Positions 25,919 to 36,024 of a stretch of DNA of 64,000 nt are shown here, in pieces. How positions within the stretch are numbered: the first letter of the stretch is position 1; each line of letters begins with the position of its first letter. The translations under genes were made by a program, and so were the position numbers. Under the pieces are notes generated by a model. It made no database searches. It was not told the origin of the DNA and saw only the letters and a program-made list of their open reading frames with translations. The stretch comes from DRKI01 sp011051875 (GTDB lineage Bacteria > Desulfobacterota > Desulfobulbia > Desulfobulbales > Desulfobulbaceae): contig JALXDL010000110.1 of the NCBI GenBank assembly GCA_026990385.1, positions 1 to 64,000 on the forward strand, read 5' to 3'.

Positions 25919-26578
25919 TTACGCCTGCATCAGCTCCAGCATGGCCCGGATGACATTGTCCGCGCCCTCGCCGATCTGGTCCACCCGGGACTGGAGCATG
26001 TAGCAGGGGGTGGTCACCACCTTGTTGGCCCGGTCCACCGCGATGTCGCCCTGCCAGGTGGCGGTATGGCGGGCCCCCATCTTCACCAGGTTGGCGGCCG
26101 TGGTTTCATCCTGGCCGATGGTTACCGTAACGTCCCCCAGGACCTTGGCCACGATGACCGGGGCGATGCAGAGGGCACCGATGGGCTTTCCCCGTTCGTG
26201 CATGCTGCGGATGGCGTGGGCCACGTGCGGGTTGACCGTGCAGTCGGGACCGTCGAAGGCATAGGTGCAGAGGTTCTTGGCCGCGCCCAGGCCACCGGGA
26301 AAGACGATTCCGTCCACGGCGTCGGCATCGAATCGGGCCAGGTCCAGGATCTTGCCGCGGGCGATGCGGGCCGATTCGATGAGCACGTTGCGCCGCTCGG
26401 CCATTTCCTGGCCGGTGATGTGGTTGAGCACGTGATACTGGGGGATGTCCGGTGCAAAGCACTGGTAATCGGCGCCGTTTTTGTGGATGGCCCAGAGGGT
26501 GAGGGTGGCCTCGTGGATTTCAGCGCCGTCCTGGTGGCCGCATCCTGACAGGACAACGGCAAGAATTTTTTTCTGCAT
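25919..26578 (-). CDS. elbB: Isoprenoid biosynthesis glyoxalase ElbB
   Basis: DJ-1/PfpI-superfamily protein of 219 residues. It begins KKILAVVLSGCGHQDGAEIHEATLTLWAI; the nucleophilic-elbow Cys lies in GALCIAPVIVAKVLG. IVFPGGLGAAKNLCTYAFDG and TPCYMLQSRVDQIGEGADNVIRAML are ElbB signatures. Members have glyoxalase-like activity in vitro and influence isoprenoid synthesis; the physiological role is uncertain. No visible operon partner; hpt lies 93 bp upstream on the same strand. Confidence 0.93.
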   Translation of the reverse strand: MQKKILAVVLSGCGHQDGAEIHEATLTLWAIHKNGADYQCFAPDIPQYHVLNHITGQEMAERRNVLIESARIARGKILDLARFDADAVDGIVFPGGLGAAKNLCTYAFDGPDCTVNPHVAHAIRSMHERGKPIGALCIAPVIVAKVLGDVTVTIGQDETTAANLVKMGARHTATWQGDIAVDRANKVVTTPCYMLQSRVDQIGEGADNVIRAMLELMQA

Positions 26579-26671
26579 TGTGTTCCACTCCTGTCACTGG
26601 GTTTTTCCCGTCAGCATGATGTCTCCCATCCGCTCTGCGGCCCGGCTCACTGACCGCCCGGCCGGGCCGGG

Positions 26672-27190
26672 TCAGGGAGACAGGGTACAGATATCAGGCA
26701 GATTCCGATATTTCTCGGCATAGTCGAGCCCGTAACCGACCAGGAACCCCCCCTCCACCGTAAAGCCGCGGTAGTGGACCTCCACCTCGGACTGTCGCCG
26801 TTCCTTCTTGTCGATCAGGGCGCAGATCCGCACCGAGGCGGCGTCGTGGGAGGCGAAATAGTCCCGCAGCCAGGCAATGGTGGTCCCGGTGTCGACGATA
26901 TCTTCCACCAGAACCACGTCCTTGCCGGCCAGGTCCAGCTCCGGCTCCTTGCTCATCCGGATCGTGCCCGACGACGAGGTGGCGTTGCCGTAACTGGCGA
27001 CCCGGATGAAGTCGATCTCCAGTTCAATGTCAATGGCCCTGGCCAGGTCGGCCATGAAGATAAAGGCGCCGTTCAGGATGCCCAGCAGGACCAGTTGCCT
27101 GCCGGCGTAATCCCTGCCGATCTCCCTGCCGATCTCCATGACCCGCCGCTCGATGGTGCGGGCGTTGATGAGAATTTTCTTGTCTGCCAT
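26672..27190 (-). CDS. hpt: Hypoxanthine phosphoribosyltransferase
   Basis: Purine salvage enzyme of 172 residues converting hypoxanthine (and guanine) plus PRPP to nucleotide. It shows the flexible-loop residues VASYGNATSSSG, the PRPP motif DVVLVEDIVDTGTT, the base-recognition Lys in DKKERR, and FLVGYGLDYAEKYRNLPDIC at the C-terminus; length is normal. It ends 93 bp before elbB. The TPR lipoprotein gene upstream ends 44 bp before its start. Confidence 0.95.
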   Translation of the reverse strand: MADKKILINARTIERRVMEIGREIGRDYAGRQLVLLGILNGAFIFMADLARAIDIELEIDFIRVASYGNATSSSGTIRMSKEPELDLAGKDVVLVEDIVDTGTTIAWLRDYFASHDAASVRICALIDKKERRQSEVEVHYRGFTVEGGFLVGYGLDYAEKYRNLPDICTLSP

Positions 27191-27234
27191 GATGAACAGG
27201 TGGCTCCGGCTCCTCTCCCAGCGGATTTTCTCGG

Positions 27235-29529
27235 CTAGATTTCACTTTCCCACTTCCTGAGCTGTCTCTTTGCCTGCTCCTTTTCCCTGAACGGCGCATC
27301 CTGGGTCAGGGCCTCTTTCAGCTCCTTGATCGCCTCCTTCTTCTTGCCCTCGCCGTGCAGGGCCATGGCCAGGTGGTAGCGGAACACCGGGGTTTCCGGT
27401 TTCTTCTCCACGGCCTGGGCAAATTGGCTGCGGGCCAGGCTGTAGGCCTTTCTCTTGAGATGCACCATGCCCAGGGTATCGGTGATGTTGGGATCATCGG
27501 GGAACTGCTGCTTGGCGATCATGGCCAGGCGCAGGGCCTCGCCGAGATCCGGCTCGTTCTCCTCGGAGATCAGCCAGGCAAGGTTATTGGCAGCGGGAGC
27601 AAAATCGGGCCGGATCTCCAAGGCCTTCCTGTACTGGGCAATGGCGCCCTCGCTGTCATCCTTCTGCTCGAGCAGGGTGCCGATCCCCATGTAGGCGCCC
27701 AGGCTGTCGGGACGTTTCTCAAGCAGGCTCCTGTACTCTGCAATGGCCTCGTCCACCTTGTTCTGCCGTTTGAGGATGACAGCGCTCAAGCTGTAGGGTC
27801 GTGGATTGTCGGGGGCGATCTCCTGGGCCTTTTTTGCCGCCTGCAGGGCTTGGTCATACTGTTTCATATCCATCAGCATGCTGGCCAGCAGGAGCAGGTC
27901 GCCCACACTTTCGGGAGCCTTCTCAAGCTGGGCCCTCACGATCCGGACCAGCTCTTCCCTGGTTTTGCCCCTGGCGTTGTTGATGCGGACAATATTGAGC
28001 AGGGCCAGGGGATTGCCGGGCTGGACCTCCAGCAACGCCTGGAAGGCCTCCTCGGCCTTGTCCAGCTCCTTTTTCCCCTGATAGGCAAGGCCCAGGTTGC
28101 CCAGGATCTCGACGTTTTCCGGCAATTTTTTCCGCATGTCCTTCAGGATCTTGATGGCATTGTCATAGTCGCCGGCATAGAGGACACTTTTGGCCAGAAG
28201 CAGGGCAGCCCGGAAGCTTCTCGGATTGAGCTTGAGGGCGATGGCCGCCTCCTTCTTGGCGTCATCGAAATTCCTGGCCCTGAGGTTGAGCAGGGAAAGC
28301 ATGGCGTGGTAGCGTGAATTACGCGGATTGTGCCGGATCGCGTTCAGGAGGCTGTTTTGGGCCAGCTCGGTCTGGCCCAGGTTCAGGTGGGCCAGGGCCT
28401 CGGTGAAATAGACCTCGGCCCAGCGGGGGTAATTCTTCTCGAGCCGGGCCAGCAGGTCCAGGGCTTCCTGGTTTTTCCGCTCCCTGATCAGGAACTTGGC
28501 CTTGAGCAGGTTGGCGCCGCCGTTTTTTTCATTCTCGGCCAGGATCTCGTCCATGGTCTTTTGTGCCTGGTCGAATTTTTTCTGCTCAAAGTAGTAGTTG
28601 GCCAGTTGTGCCTTGATATCGAGCGGGGCGTCCGTATGTTCCATGGCTGCCCTGTAGGCGGCCTCGGCCTTGTCGCTCTTGCCGAGACCCCGGTAGAAGT
28701 CCGCCATGATCAGGCGAACCCGGAGATTGTCGGGAAACAGCTCAATGGTCTTTTGCAGAACCTCTTCCGCCCTGTCGTTTTCATTGTGCTGGCGGTAGAA
28801 CCCGGCCAGCAGCGTCCGCGGGGCAGGCGTGTCGGGGAACCGTTCGATCATCTCCCTGATGGTGGCCTCGGCCTTGTCCCGGTCTTTCACCTGCTGGTAG
28901 AAGGTGAGGAGAAGCCGGTAATTGGCCATCTTGTCCGGGGTTACTTCGATGGCCTTCCTGAATGCCGCCTCGGCCTCCCTGTTTTTTTTCTGGGCGGCAA
29001 ACAGCCTGCCCTGAATGGAATAGAGCCGGTCCAGCCCGGGTTGGAGCTTCAGGGCCCTGTTCAGGTAGTGGGCTGCCTTGTCGAAGTTGCCGTCAATGAG
29101 TTCCAGGTTGGCCATCAGGGCCAGGGCATCGACGTTGTCCGGATATTTTTCCAGGATTTCCGAGGCCTGTTTCCGCGCCCCTTCCTTGTCCCTGTTCATG
29201 AGGAGGAACTCGGCGGTCTTCAGGCGGGCGTCGGTGTTTTCCGGGTCCAGGCTGGCGGCCCGCTGCAGTTCCCCGAAGGCCTTGCGGATCTGACCGCTTT
29301 TCAGATACAGAAGGCCGAGCCGGTAGCGGGCATCGGCATATTTGGGGTCCACCTGGATGGCATTTCTCAGCTCGATGATTGCAGCGCTGTTCTTGCCCTC
29401 CTGTTCGTAAACCATGGCCTTTTTGAAATGGTTGGTTTTTTTCTCTTCCGGATTCTGTGAGCAACCGCCGATAATCAGCAGCATCAGGAAGAGAAGGCAG
29501 AAACGAACGGCAGAGGGGGGCCAGACCAT
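27235..29529 (-). CDS. TPR-repeat lipoprotein, PrsT-like
   Basis: A 764-residue lipoprotein: hydrophobic signal with lipobox LIIGGC (Cys at about 23), then nearly continuous tetratricopeptide repeats (about 20), many with the canonical A..Y..LG..Y...G....A...F..A and P pattern (DPKYADARYRLGLLYLKSGQIRKAFGELQRA). It resembles the PrsT-type TPR proteins encoded with exopolysaccharide or exosortase loci, consistent with the divergent Wza-type gene next door. Presumably a periplasmic outer-membrane-anchored assembly scaffold. No exosortase or PEP-CTERM protein is in the window. Confidence 0.85.
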   Translation of the reverse strand: MVWPPSAVRFCLLFLMLLIIGGCSQNPEEKKTNHFKKAMVYEQEGKNSAAIIELRNAIQVDPKYADARYRLGLLYLKSGQIRKAFGELQRAASLDPENTDARLKTAEFLLMNRDKEGARKQASEILEKYPDNVDALALMANLELIDGNFDKAAHYLNRALKLQPGLDRLYSIQGRLFAAQKKNREAEAAFRKAIEVTPDKMANYRLLLTFYQQVKDRDKAEATIREMIERFPDTPAPRTLLAGFYRQHNENDRAEEVLQKTIELFPDNLRVRLIMADFYRGLGKSDKAEAAYRAAMEHTDAPLDIKAQLANYYFEQKKFDQAQKTMDEILAENEKNGGANLLKAKFLIRERKNQEALDLLARLEKNYPRWAEVYFTEALAHLNLGQTELAQNSLLNAIRHNPRNSRYHAMLSLLNLRARNFDDAKKEAAIALKLNPRSFRAALLLAKSVLYAGDYDNAIKILKDMRKKLPENVEILGNLGLAYQGKKELDKAEEAFQALLEVQPGNPLALLNIVRINNARGKTREELVRIVRAQLEKAPESVGDLLLLASMLMDMKQYDQALQAAKKAQEIAPDNPRPYSLSAVILKRQNKVDEAIAEYRSLLEKRPDSLGAYMGIGTLLEQKDDSEGAIAQYRKALEIRPDFAPAANNLAWLISEENEPDLGEALRLAMIAKQQFPDDPNITDTLGMVHLKRKAYSLARSQFAQAVEKKPETPVFRYHLAMALHGEGKKKEAIKELKEALTQDAPFREKEQAKRQLRKWESEI

Positions 29530-29783
29530 AACAATACCTGTGGAAAAGTTGTTTCATGTGATATAAAGTTGATTAAAATCAATTATACACCAGATAAGTG
29601 CTTCATCCATAAAAAAGTTGCTGCCGGAATTTTTCCTGGACAGGGGAGGCGGGAGTATGGCAGGCTGCATGATATTATACATCACAGGGTTCGTGCCCGG
29701 GCCCGGCCGTGCTGAAGGACATGCGAGGTTGGCGATACTTCGTGGGGTGCCTGTCAGGGCCCGCGGTGGAGGAGGGAGACTCG

Positions 29784-30548
29784 ATGAGTAAAAAATTGAG
29801 GACAACAGGCATCATGGTCCTGCTGCTGAGCCTGTCCCTGGTGGGGGCCGGTCTGCTTGTTACTGCGGCTCAGGCCGCCGAATCCACTGCCGATGTGGCG
29901 GCAAGCGCGGCCATGAAGGAGAAGCTGCGCAGGGAGATCGTCGGTGAGCGGCAGTTTCCCGGTGAGAAAGAGGAGTATGTCATTGGTTATGGTGACATAC
30001 TCAGTGTCAGTGTTTACGGCGAGGGAGACATGGCTGCTTCCACTGCCACGGCGGGCGGACAGGCAGGTGGTGCCGCGACCGGGGACGGAGGAGACAGCCC
30101 CCGCCGGCCGGGAAGCGGCGTTGAGGTGCGGATAGATGGCCGGATTTCGCTCCTGCACGTGGGCGACGTGGACGTGGTGGGTATGACGCTCACCCAGCTT
30201 GCCGACTATCTGAAAAAGCTCTACGCGAACATCTATTCCGATCCCATGGTGACCGTGACCCTGGTCCAGGCCAACAGCAGACGCTATACCGTCATGGGGC
30301 AGGTCAACAATCCCGGTATCTTTTTTCTCGATTATCCCATTACCATCGTCCAGGTCGTTGCCCGCAGCGGCGGGTTCACGGAATGGGCGAATCATGACAT
30401 CACCGTGGTCAGGCAGGGCGACGGTCTGCGGCCGCCCGATGAAAAGGACAAGAAGACACTGGAATTCGATTACGATGACTTCCTGAAAGGCCGGGACCTG
30501 GAGAAAAACATCTATATCAGATCCGGTGACATCATCATTGTTCATTGA
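29784..30548 (+). CDS. Wza-type polysaccharide export protein (SLBB domain)
   Basis: Exported protein of 254 residues with signal peptide (about 1-36, ending QAAES) and no lipobox Cys. The poly-export domain opens with YVIGYGDILSVSVYGEGDM, is interrupted by a Gly/Ala-rich insert of about 30 residues, and resumes EVRIDGRISLLHVGDVDVVG. An SLBB domain follows (RRYTVMGQVNNPGIFFLDYPITIVQVVARSGGFTEWAN). It should form or line an outer-membrane polysaccharide exit channel. ATG 29784 has ggaggaggg upstream. The next gene starts 13 bases after its stop. Confidence 0.9.
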   Translation: MSKKLRTTGIMVLLLSLSLVGAGLLVTAAQAAESTADVAASAAMKEKLRREIVGERQFPGEKEEYVIGYGDILSVSVYGEGDMAASTATAGGQAGGAATGDGGDSPRRPGSGVEVRIDGRISLLHVGDVDVVGMTLTQLADYLKKLYANIYSDPMVTVTLVQANSRRYTVMGQVNNPGIFFLDYPITIVQVVARSGGFTEWANHDITVVRQGDGLRPPDEKDKKTLEFDYDDFLKGRDLEKNIYIRSGDIIIVH

Positions 30549-30561
30549 CCATGGGGCTGAT

Positions 30562-32190
30562 ATGCACCGACTGATTCCGGCAGCCGCAACTTCATCGCTC
30601 TTTCTGCTCCTGCTGTCCGGCGCCGTGCTGCCGCAGCCCGCAACGGCCAGGGACAATATCCTCATCGGCGATCTGTCGGTTTCCTATGACTATACCAAGA
30701 GAAACTACAGTCAGGCCACTGTATCGGCCCAGCAGCCGGAAGAGGGGGTGGCGGAGGCGCCGGCCATCGTTCCCGTATATGGCAACTATACAGGAGACCG
30801 CCGTGATTACACGGTTTCTCCCAGGCTGACCTTCTCTTCCCAGAGTCAGACCGATCTTCTCGAACTGACCTATGCGCCTGGTTTTGTCTATGACGACCTT
30901 CGCTATACGACCCGCGTTGATCATGCCTTCAGCCTGAGAACGGAGAAACATGGTACCCGGCGCTGGTTCTTCAGCCTCGCTGACACCTATTTCCTGGGTA
31001 ACGATCCTCTCCGTGAGACTGACCTGCGGACCACCGGGACGACGGCAGGGACGACCGCGGCGGAGAGCGGGGCCCAGGGCGGCGAACAGCAGGCCGGTGG
31101 GCAGGAACTCCAGGATACTCAACAGGCCGAGGATACCGGCGCCCTGGATGAACGGGTGGGCAGCAGGCGGTACTGGCGCAACACGGCAGATCTGCTGGTC
31201 GAGTACAGCTATGGCGAGGGCAGCCTGGTCGGCGGGGGATATACCTATGAGATCCTGCGGAATTCAGGTGATACGGGCGGCGGCTACACGGAATATGACC
31301 GTCACCGGCTGATGGCGCACGTGGCACATCGTTTCAATGCCGAGTGGCAGGTCGATTTTACTGGAAATTACAGCAAGGGCATCTTTGACGAGCCTGCCGT
31401 TGTCGCGGCCACCCCGGCGGAAGGTGAAGGAGAAGATGGCGTTGCCGTGGATGTGCTGCGGCCGGAAACTTCGCTCTCCAGCGATCTCAGGGAGTACATC
31501 GGCTCGCTCAGGCTGGACTACTCCTGGTCAAACCATGCTACGGTCTTTTTCGGTGATGACAGCAGCCGCACAGACTATGACGATCCCCTGCGCCGGGACA
31601 ACTGGACACACAACCTTGCCATGGGGCTGGATTATTCCTTCTCCCCCCGCTTTTTCCTGACCCTTTCCGGCGGCCCCTCCTTCTCCAAGCTGGGGAATCA
31701 GTCCTGGGAGGTGGATTACAATGTCTACGGCAGCGTCACCCGGCTGTATCTTCACTCGACCCTGAGCGCCCATGTCTCCAAGTCTTATGATGTTGAGAAT
31801 TTCGCCGGTCGGGGCAACGGCCTGACCGATACCTGGGAGGCAGGTATTGATTATACGTATGACTTCACCCGGAACCTGTCGTCGGTCCTGTCCGTTTCCT
31901 ATCGGGATGACCGGAGGCTGCAGCATCCCTACGTGAGCACGGTTGTCGCGCCAGGTGAGGATGCTGCGGCCACCGGGGAAGACGCGGGCGAACTGCTCGA
32001 AGGCTACGACTACCATGAAAAGCTTTTCCAGGCAGGTATCAGCTTAGATTATACATTCCTCCGCTGGTATACCCTCTCCGGCGGATACACGTATGCACGG
32101 GATGAAACCGGTCTGGCCGGCAGCTCGGACTATGATGAACACCGGGTCTTTGTTCAGCTTGCCGTGAGCCGTAACCTTTTCCGCTGGTAG
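30562..32190 (+). CDS. Outer-membrane beta-barrel protein of a polysaccharide export locus
   Basis: A 542-residue exported protein with signal peptide (about 1-30) and repeated alternating strands rich in Tyr, Ser and Asp (YDYTKRNYSQ, LRLDYSWSNHATVFFGDDSS, TLSGGYTYARD), ending in an aromatic Trp as outer-membrane barrels do. Two low-complexity Ala/Gly/Glu/Gln loops (about 155-200 and 285-300) are probably extracellular or periplasmic. It resembles the uncharacterised barrels paired with Wza-like proteins in exosortase-type loci. ATG 30562 is preferred to an in-frame ATG at 30526 that lies inside the preceding gene. Confidence 0.8.
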   Translation: MHRLIPAAATSSLFLLLLSGAVLPQPATARDNILIGDLSVSYDYTKRNYSQATVSAQQPEEGVAEAPAIVPVYGNYTGDRRDYTVSPRLTFSSQSQTDLLELTYAPGFVYDDLRYTTRVDHAFSLRTEKHGTRRWFFSLADTYFLGNDPLRETDLRTTGTTAGTTAAESGAQGGEQQAGGQELQDTQQAEDTGALDERVGSRRYWRNTADLLVEYSYGEGSLVGGGYTYEILRNSGDTGGGYTEYDRHRLMAHVAHRFNAEWQVDFTGNYSKGIFDEPAVVAATPAEGEGEDGVAVDVLRPETSLSSDLREYIGSLRLDYSWSNHATVFFGDDSSRTDYDDPLRRDNWTHNLAMGLDYSFSPRFFLTLSGGPSFSKLGNQSWEVDYNVYGSVTRLYLHSTLSAHVSKSYDVENFAGRGNGLTDTWEAGIDYTYDFTRNLSSVLSVSYRDDRRLQHPYVSTVVAPGEDAAATGEDAGELLEGYDYHEKLFQAGISLDYTFLRWYTLSGGYTYARDETGLAGSSDYDEHRVFVQLAVSRNLFRW

Positions 32191-32253
32191 GAGATGCTGC
32201 TGCTCGCCTGTGGTGGTGCTGTGTGATGATCAAATAAGATATAGAGAACCGTT

Positions 32254-34230
32254 TTGTGCGGCATTGCAGGATACTTTAACATACAGCGGCAGCCGGAGAC
32301 AGACCTTCGCCTGCTGGAGCGGATGATCTGGCCGCTGCGTCACCGCGGGCCGGACGGATTCGGCTTTTTCCAGGACCCGCGTGCAGGTCTTGCCCATGCC
32401 CGCCTGAGCATCATCGACCTGGAAGGCGGCTGGCAGCCGATCCACAACGAAGACCGGACGCTTTGGATCATCTTCAACGGCGAGATCTTCAACTATCCCG
32501 AACTCAGGCGGGAACTCATCGGCCGGGGGCACAGGTTCGCCACCAGCTCGGATACCGAGGTCATCATCCACCTTTACGAGGAAAAGGGCGAAAACTGCCT
32601 GGAAGAACTCAATGGCCAGTTCGCCATTGCCATCTACGATCAGGGGCGGCAGAGTCTGTTCCTGGCCCGGGACCGGATGGGCATTCGGCCCCTCTTCTAC
32701 ACTACGCATCAAAACAGGCTCCTGTTCGCATCCGAGATCAAGGCGATCTTTGCTGCTGACCCGTCGGTGGAACGGGCCATCGATCCCCTGGTCCTGCAGG
32801 AGATATTCACCTTCTGGAGCAGTGCGGGCGGGGATACGGTCTTCCGTGGCATCCGCCAGCTCGAGCCGGGTTGCTGGCTGAAGCTGGAGCGGGATGGTAC
32901 GATGCAGCAGCAACGCTACTGGGAGATTCCATTCCAGGAGCGGGAGTTTGCCAGGGCACCGGAGCGTGAACTGGCGGCAGAGCTGCGTGACCTGCTCATC
33001 GACGCTGTCCGGCTCCGCCTTCGTGCCGATGTTCCGGTTGGCGCCTACCTGAGCGGCGGCCTGGACTCGTCGGCCATCACCTCCCTGATCCGCCATTACA
33101 CGGACAACGACCTGAAGACCTTCTCCGTCACCTTCAGCGATACGGTCTATGATGAACAGCGGGAACAGCAGGAGATGGCCGGTTTCCTGGACACGGACCA
33201 CAACGAGATCCGCTGCACCTACGCCACCATCGGCCGGGCCTTTCCCGAGGTGGTCCGGCACACCGAGACCCCGATCCTCCGTACCGCGCCCACGCCGCTT
33301 TTCCTGCTCTCCTCGCTGGTGCGGGAGACCGGGTACAAGGTGGTGCTGACCGGCGAAGGGGCGGACGAGATCCTGGGCGGCTACGATCTTTTCAAGGAGG
33401 CCAAGGTCAGGGCCTTCATCGCCGGCCAGCCGGATTCGGCCTGCAGGCCCTTTCTCCTCAAGCGCCTCTATCCCTACCTGGCCCTGTCACCGGCCAGGTC
33501 GGCCGAATATGCCCGCCGGTTCTTCAATACCGATGCCCCCCTGGACGATCCCTTCTACGGCCATCGTCCCCGGTGGAAGACCACCGCCGGCACCCATGTC
33601 TTTTTCCGGGACGAGATCCTGGCCGCGGCCGGCACCCCGCCGGTGGAGAGGCTGCAGGAGCAATGGGCCCCCCGCCTGGCAGGGCTGGATTATTTCAGCC
33701 GCGCCCAGTTCCTGGAGAGCCGCCTGCTGCTCGGCAACTACCTGCTCAGCTCCCAGGGCGACCGCATGGCCATGGCCCATTCGGTGGAGGGCCGTTTTCC
33801 GTTCCTCGATCACCGGGTGGTGGAATTTGCCTGCTCCATCCCGCCCCGGCTGCGGATGAAGGCCCTGAATGAAAAGAACATCCTGAAAAAGGCCGTGGCC
33901 GACATCCTGCCGCCAGCCATTGTCCGGCGCAGGAAACAGCCCTACATGGCCCCGGATATCCCCAGTTTTTTCGGGGACGAGTCGCCGCAGTACGTCCGGT
34001 ACCACCTGTCGGAGCGACGACTGGAGGAAACCGGTCTCTTCAAGCCTGCCGCGGTCCGGAGGCTGCTTGCCAAGTGCGAAAAAAGGGCTAGGCAGGGATT
34101 TCGGGAAAACATGGCATTTGTGGGCATCCTGTCCACCCAGATTCTTTGTGATGCCTTTGTGGAGAATTTCCAGGATGATACACCAGACACACTGCCTGGA
34201 AAGAGAGTTGTGATCAACAAGGAGAACTGA
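32254..34230 (+). CDS. Asparagine synthase (glutamine-hydrolysing)-like amidotransferase
   Basis: AsnB-family protein of 658 residues: class II glutaminase domain (1-210) whose N-terminal nucleophile Cys2 is present (MCGIAGYF), then the ATP-pyrophosphatase synthetase domain with SGGLDSSAITSL. The Cys2 requirement fixes the start at an unusual TTG codon (32254); no good ribosome binding site precedes it. The last ~60 residues (FRENMAFVGILSTQIL) are specific to AsnB paralogues of polysaccharide or secondary-metabolite loci. Overlaps the ACP gene by one base, so it probably amidates a product of this cluster rather than serving asparagine supply. Confidence 0.88.
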   Translation: MCGIAGYFNIQRQPETDLRLLERMIWPLRHRGPDGFGFFQDPRAGLAHARLSIIDLEGGWQPIHNEDRTLWIIFNGEIFNYPELRRELIGRGHRFATSSDTEVIIHLYEEKGENCLEELNGQFAIAIYDQGRQSLFLARDRMGIRPLFYTTHQNRLLFASEIKAIFAADPSVERAIDPLVLQEIFTFWSSAGGDTVFRGIRQLEPGCWLKLERDGTMQQQRYWEIPFQEREFARAPERELAAELRDLLIDAVRLRLRADVPVGAYLSGGLDSSAITSLIRHYTDNDLKTFSVTFSDTVYDEQREQQEMAGFLDTDHNEIRCTYATIGRAFPEVVRHTETPILRTAPTPLFLLSSLVRETGYKVVLTGEGADEILGGYDLFKEAKVRAFIAGQPDSACRPFLLKRLYPYLALSPARSAEYARRFFNTDAPLDDPFYGHRPRWKTTAGTHVFFRDEILAAAGTPPVERLQEQWAPRLAGLDYFSRAQFLESRLLLGNYLLSSQGDRMAMAHSVEGRFPFLDHRVVEFACSIPPRLRMKALNEKNILKKAVADILPPAIVRRRKQPYMAPDIPSFFGDESPQYVRYHLSERRLEETGLFKPAAVRRLLAKCEKRARQGFRENMAFVGILSTQILCDAFVENFQDDTPDTLPGKRVVINKEN

Positions 34231-34478
34231 TGTCTGAAACAGTCAATACGATCCGCAGGTTTATTTTTGACAATTTTTTATTCGATGCCGGCGAGGACGA
34301 CCTGGGCAACGATGATTCGTTCCTCGAACAGGGGATCATCGACTCCACCGGCGTACTCGAACTTGTTGAATGGCTCGAGGAAACCTTCAGCATTTCGGTT
34401 GACGACGAAGAGCTGATCCCGGAAAACCTGGACAGTGTCAACCGGCTGGCCGCCTACGTGGCCCGCAAGACAGCATGA
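34230..34478 (+). CDS. Acyl carrier protein
   Basis: An 82-residue acidic four-helix carrier protein. The phosphopantetheine site is Ser39 in EQGIIDSTGVLELV (DST rather than the DSL of fatty-acid ACP), the acidic helix II follows (WLEETFSISVDDEELIPENLDS). Start overlaps the asnB-like stop (TGATG). It is a dedicated carrier for the adjacent ligase, unlike housekeeping acpP, which would sit with fab genes. Confidence 0.9.
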   Translation: MSETVNTIRRFIFDNFLFDAGEDDLGNDDSFLEQGIIDSTGVLELVEWLEETFSISVDDEELIPENLDSVNRLAAYVARKTA

Positions 34479-34485
34479 CAACCCC

Positions 34486-36024
34486 ATGTTGATTCCGGAC
34501 TTTCTGATCGGCAGGGCGGCGCGAAACCCGGACAGGAATGTCCTCCTGTATGGCAAAAATCGCATCACCTACGGCCGGCTCCTTGCGGCAGCCCGCTCCC
34601 TGGCGGCCTGGCTCGACGATCTCGGCCTGGAGCCCGGGTTCCGCGGCGCCCTGCTCACCGACGAGCCGTTTGAATACCTGGCCTCCTACTTCGGCATCCT
34701 GCTGGCCGGCGGTACGGTGGTCGGCCTCAATACCCAGACCTCTGACCGGAGCCTTCTTTATACCCTCCAGGACAGCGAGGCCGGCCTCCTGGTCGCGAAC
34801 AGGAAGTTTTTCCGCCACCTGCAGCGGGTACTGCCCTTTGCCGGGTCCCTGGCAGCGGTGGCGGTAACCGGCAGCCGGGAGCCGGTTCCCGGTGCCGGGA
34901 ACCTGGAGTATGAAAACCTGACCCGGCTGCTCGAGGATGATACCGCCCCGGACAGGATCCTTCCTTACCGCTCGCCCTGCGACCTGGCCCAGATCATCTA
35001 CACCTCCGGCACCACGGGCCGGCCCAAGGGCGTGATGCTCCGGCATGTCAACCTGGTGGCCAATACCCGTTCCATCATCGAATACCTGCGCCTGGGCGAA
35101 AACGACCGGGTCATGGCCGTGCTGCCGTTCTTCTATTCCTATGGCAACTCGGTCATGTTGACCCACATCGCAGCCGGTGGCTCCCTGGTGGTCAACCAGA
35201 GTTTCATGTATCCCAATGTCATTCTCCAGCAGATGGTGGAGCACCGGGTTACCGGCTTTTCCGGTGTGCCCTCTTCCTATGCCATCCTGCTCAGCCGGTC
35301 CGCCATCGAGACCTTCACCTTTCCCGATCTCCGCTACATCACCCAGGCCGGGGCCGCCATGTCGCCCGCCCTGGTACACAAACTGAAGAAGGTCTTTCCC
35401 GGCGTGGATATCTTTATCATGTACGGCCAGACCGAGGCATCGGCCAGGCTGTCCTATCTCGATCCCGGCGAGGTGGACAAGCGGCCCGACTCCATCGGCA
35501 AGGCCATTCCCGGCGTCGAACTGCAGCTCCTGGGCAGGGACGGCCGGCCGGTGCCGGTGGGCGAGACCGGTGAGATCGTGGCCCGGGGGCCCAATGTCAT
35601 GGCGGGATACTGGCAGCGGCCCGAAGAGACCAGTGCCGTGCTCAGAAAAGAAGGTCTGTGGACCGGCGACCTGGCACGGCAGGACGATGAAGGTTTTTTC
35701 TATATCGTCAGCCGGAAGAGCGATATCATCAAGAGCGGTTCCCACCGGATCGGCCCCAAGGAGATCGAGGACACCATTGCCGGGCACCCTGCTGTGCACG
35801 AGGTGGCGGTGGTGGGCATCCCGGATGACATCCTGGACGAGCGGATCAGGGCCTGCGTGGTCCTGCACCACGGTGCCTCGTGCAGTGAAAAGGAACTGCT
35901 CAAGCACTGCCGGATCGAGTTGCCCGCCTACAAGGTGCCGCAGGAGGTCGTGTTCCTGGAACAGCTGCCGAAAACAGCGACAGGAAAGGTCAAGAAGTCT
36001 GCATTGAAAGGAGTCTCAACATGA
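34486..36024 (+). CDS. AMP-forming acyl/aryl-CoA or acyl-ACP ligase
   Basis: ANL-superfamily adenylating enzyme of 512 residues. The AMP-binding P-loop is IIYTSGTTGRPKGVML, the A5-type motif MYGQTEASARLSYL, the hinge region WTGDLARQDDEGFFYIVSRKSDIIKSGSHRI, and the C-terminal catalytic Lys is in LPKTATGKVKKSAL. Placed 7 bases after the ACP gene and coupled by ATGA to the next, it most likely loads an acid onto that ACP. Similar ligases occur in exosortase-associated gene sets. ATG 34486 was chosen because the upstream extension overlaps the ACP gene. Confidence 0.9.
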   Translation: MLIPDFLIGRAARNPDRNVLLYGKNRITYGRLLAAARSLAAWLDDLGLEPGFRGALLTDEPFEYLASYFGILLAGGTVVGLNTQTSDRSLLYTLQDSEAGLLVANRKFFRHLQRVLPFAGSLAAVAVTGSREPVPGAGNLEYENLTRLLEDDTAPDRILPYRSPCDLAQIIYTSGTTGRPKGVMLRHVNLVANTRSIIEYLRLGENDRVMAVLPFFYSYGNSVMLTHIAAGGSLVVNQSFMYPNVILQQMVEHRVTGFSGVPSSYAILLSRSAIETFTFPDLRYITQAGAAMSPALVHKLKKVFPGVDIFIMYGQTEASARLSYLDPGEVDKRPDSIGKAIPGVELQLLGRDGRPVPVGETGEIVARGPNVMAGYWQRPEETSAVLRKEGLWTGDLARQDDEGFFYIVSRKSDIIKSGSHRIGPKEIEDTIAGHPAVHEVAVVGIPDDILDERIRACVVLHHGASCSEKELLKHCRIELPAYKVPQEVVFLEQLPKTATGKVKKSALKGVST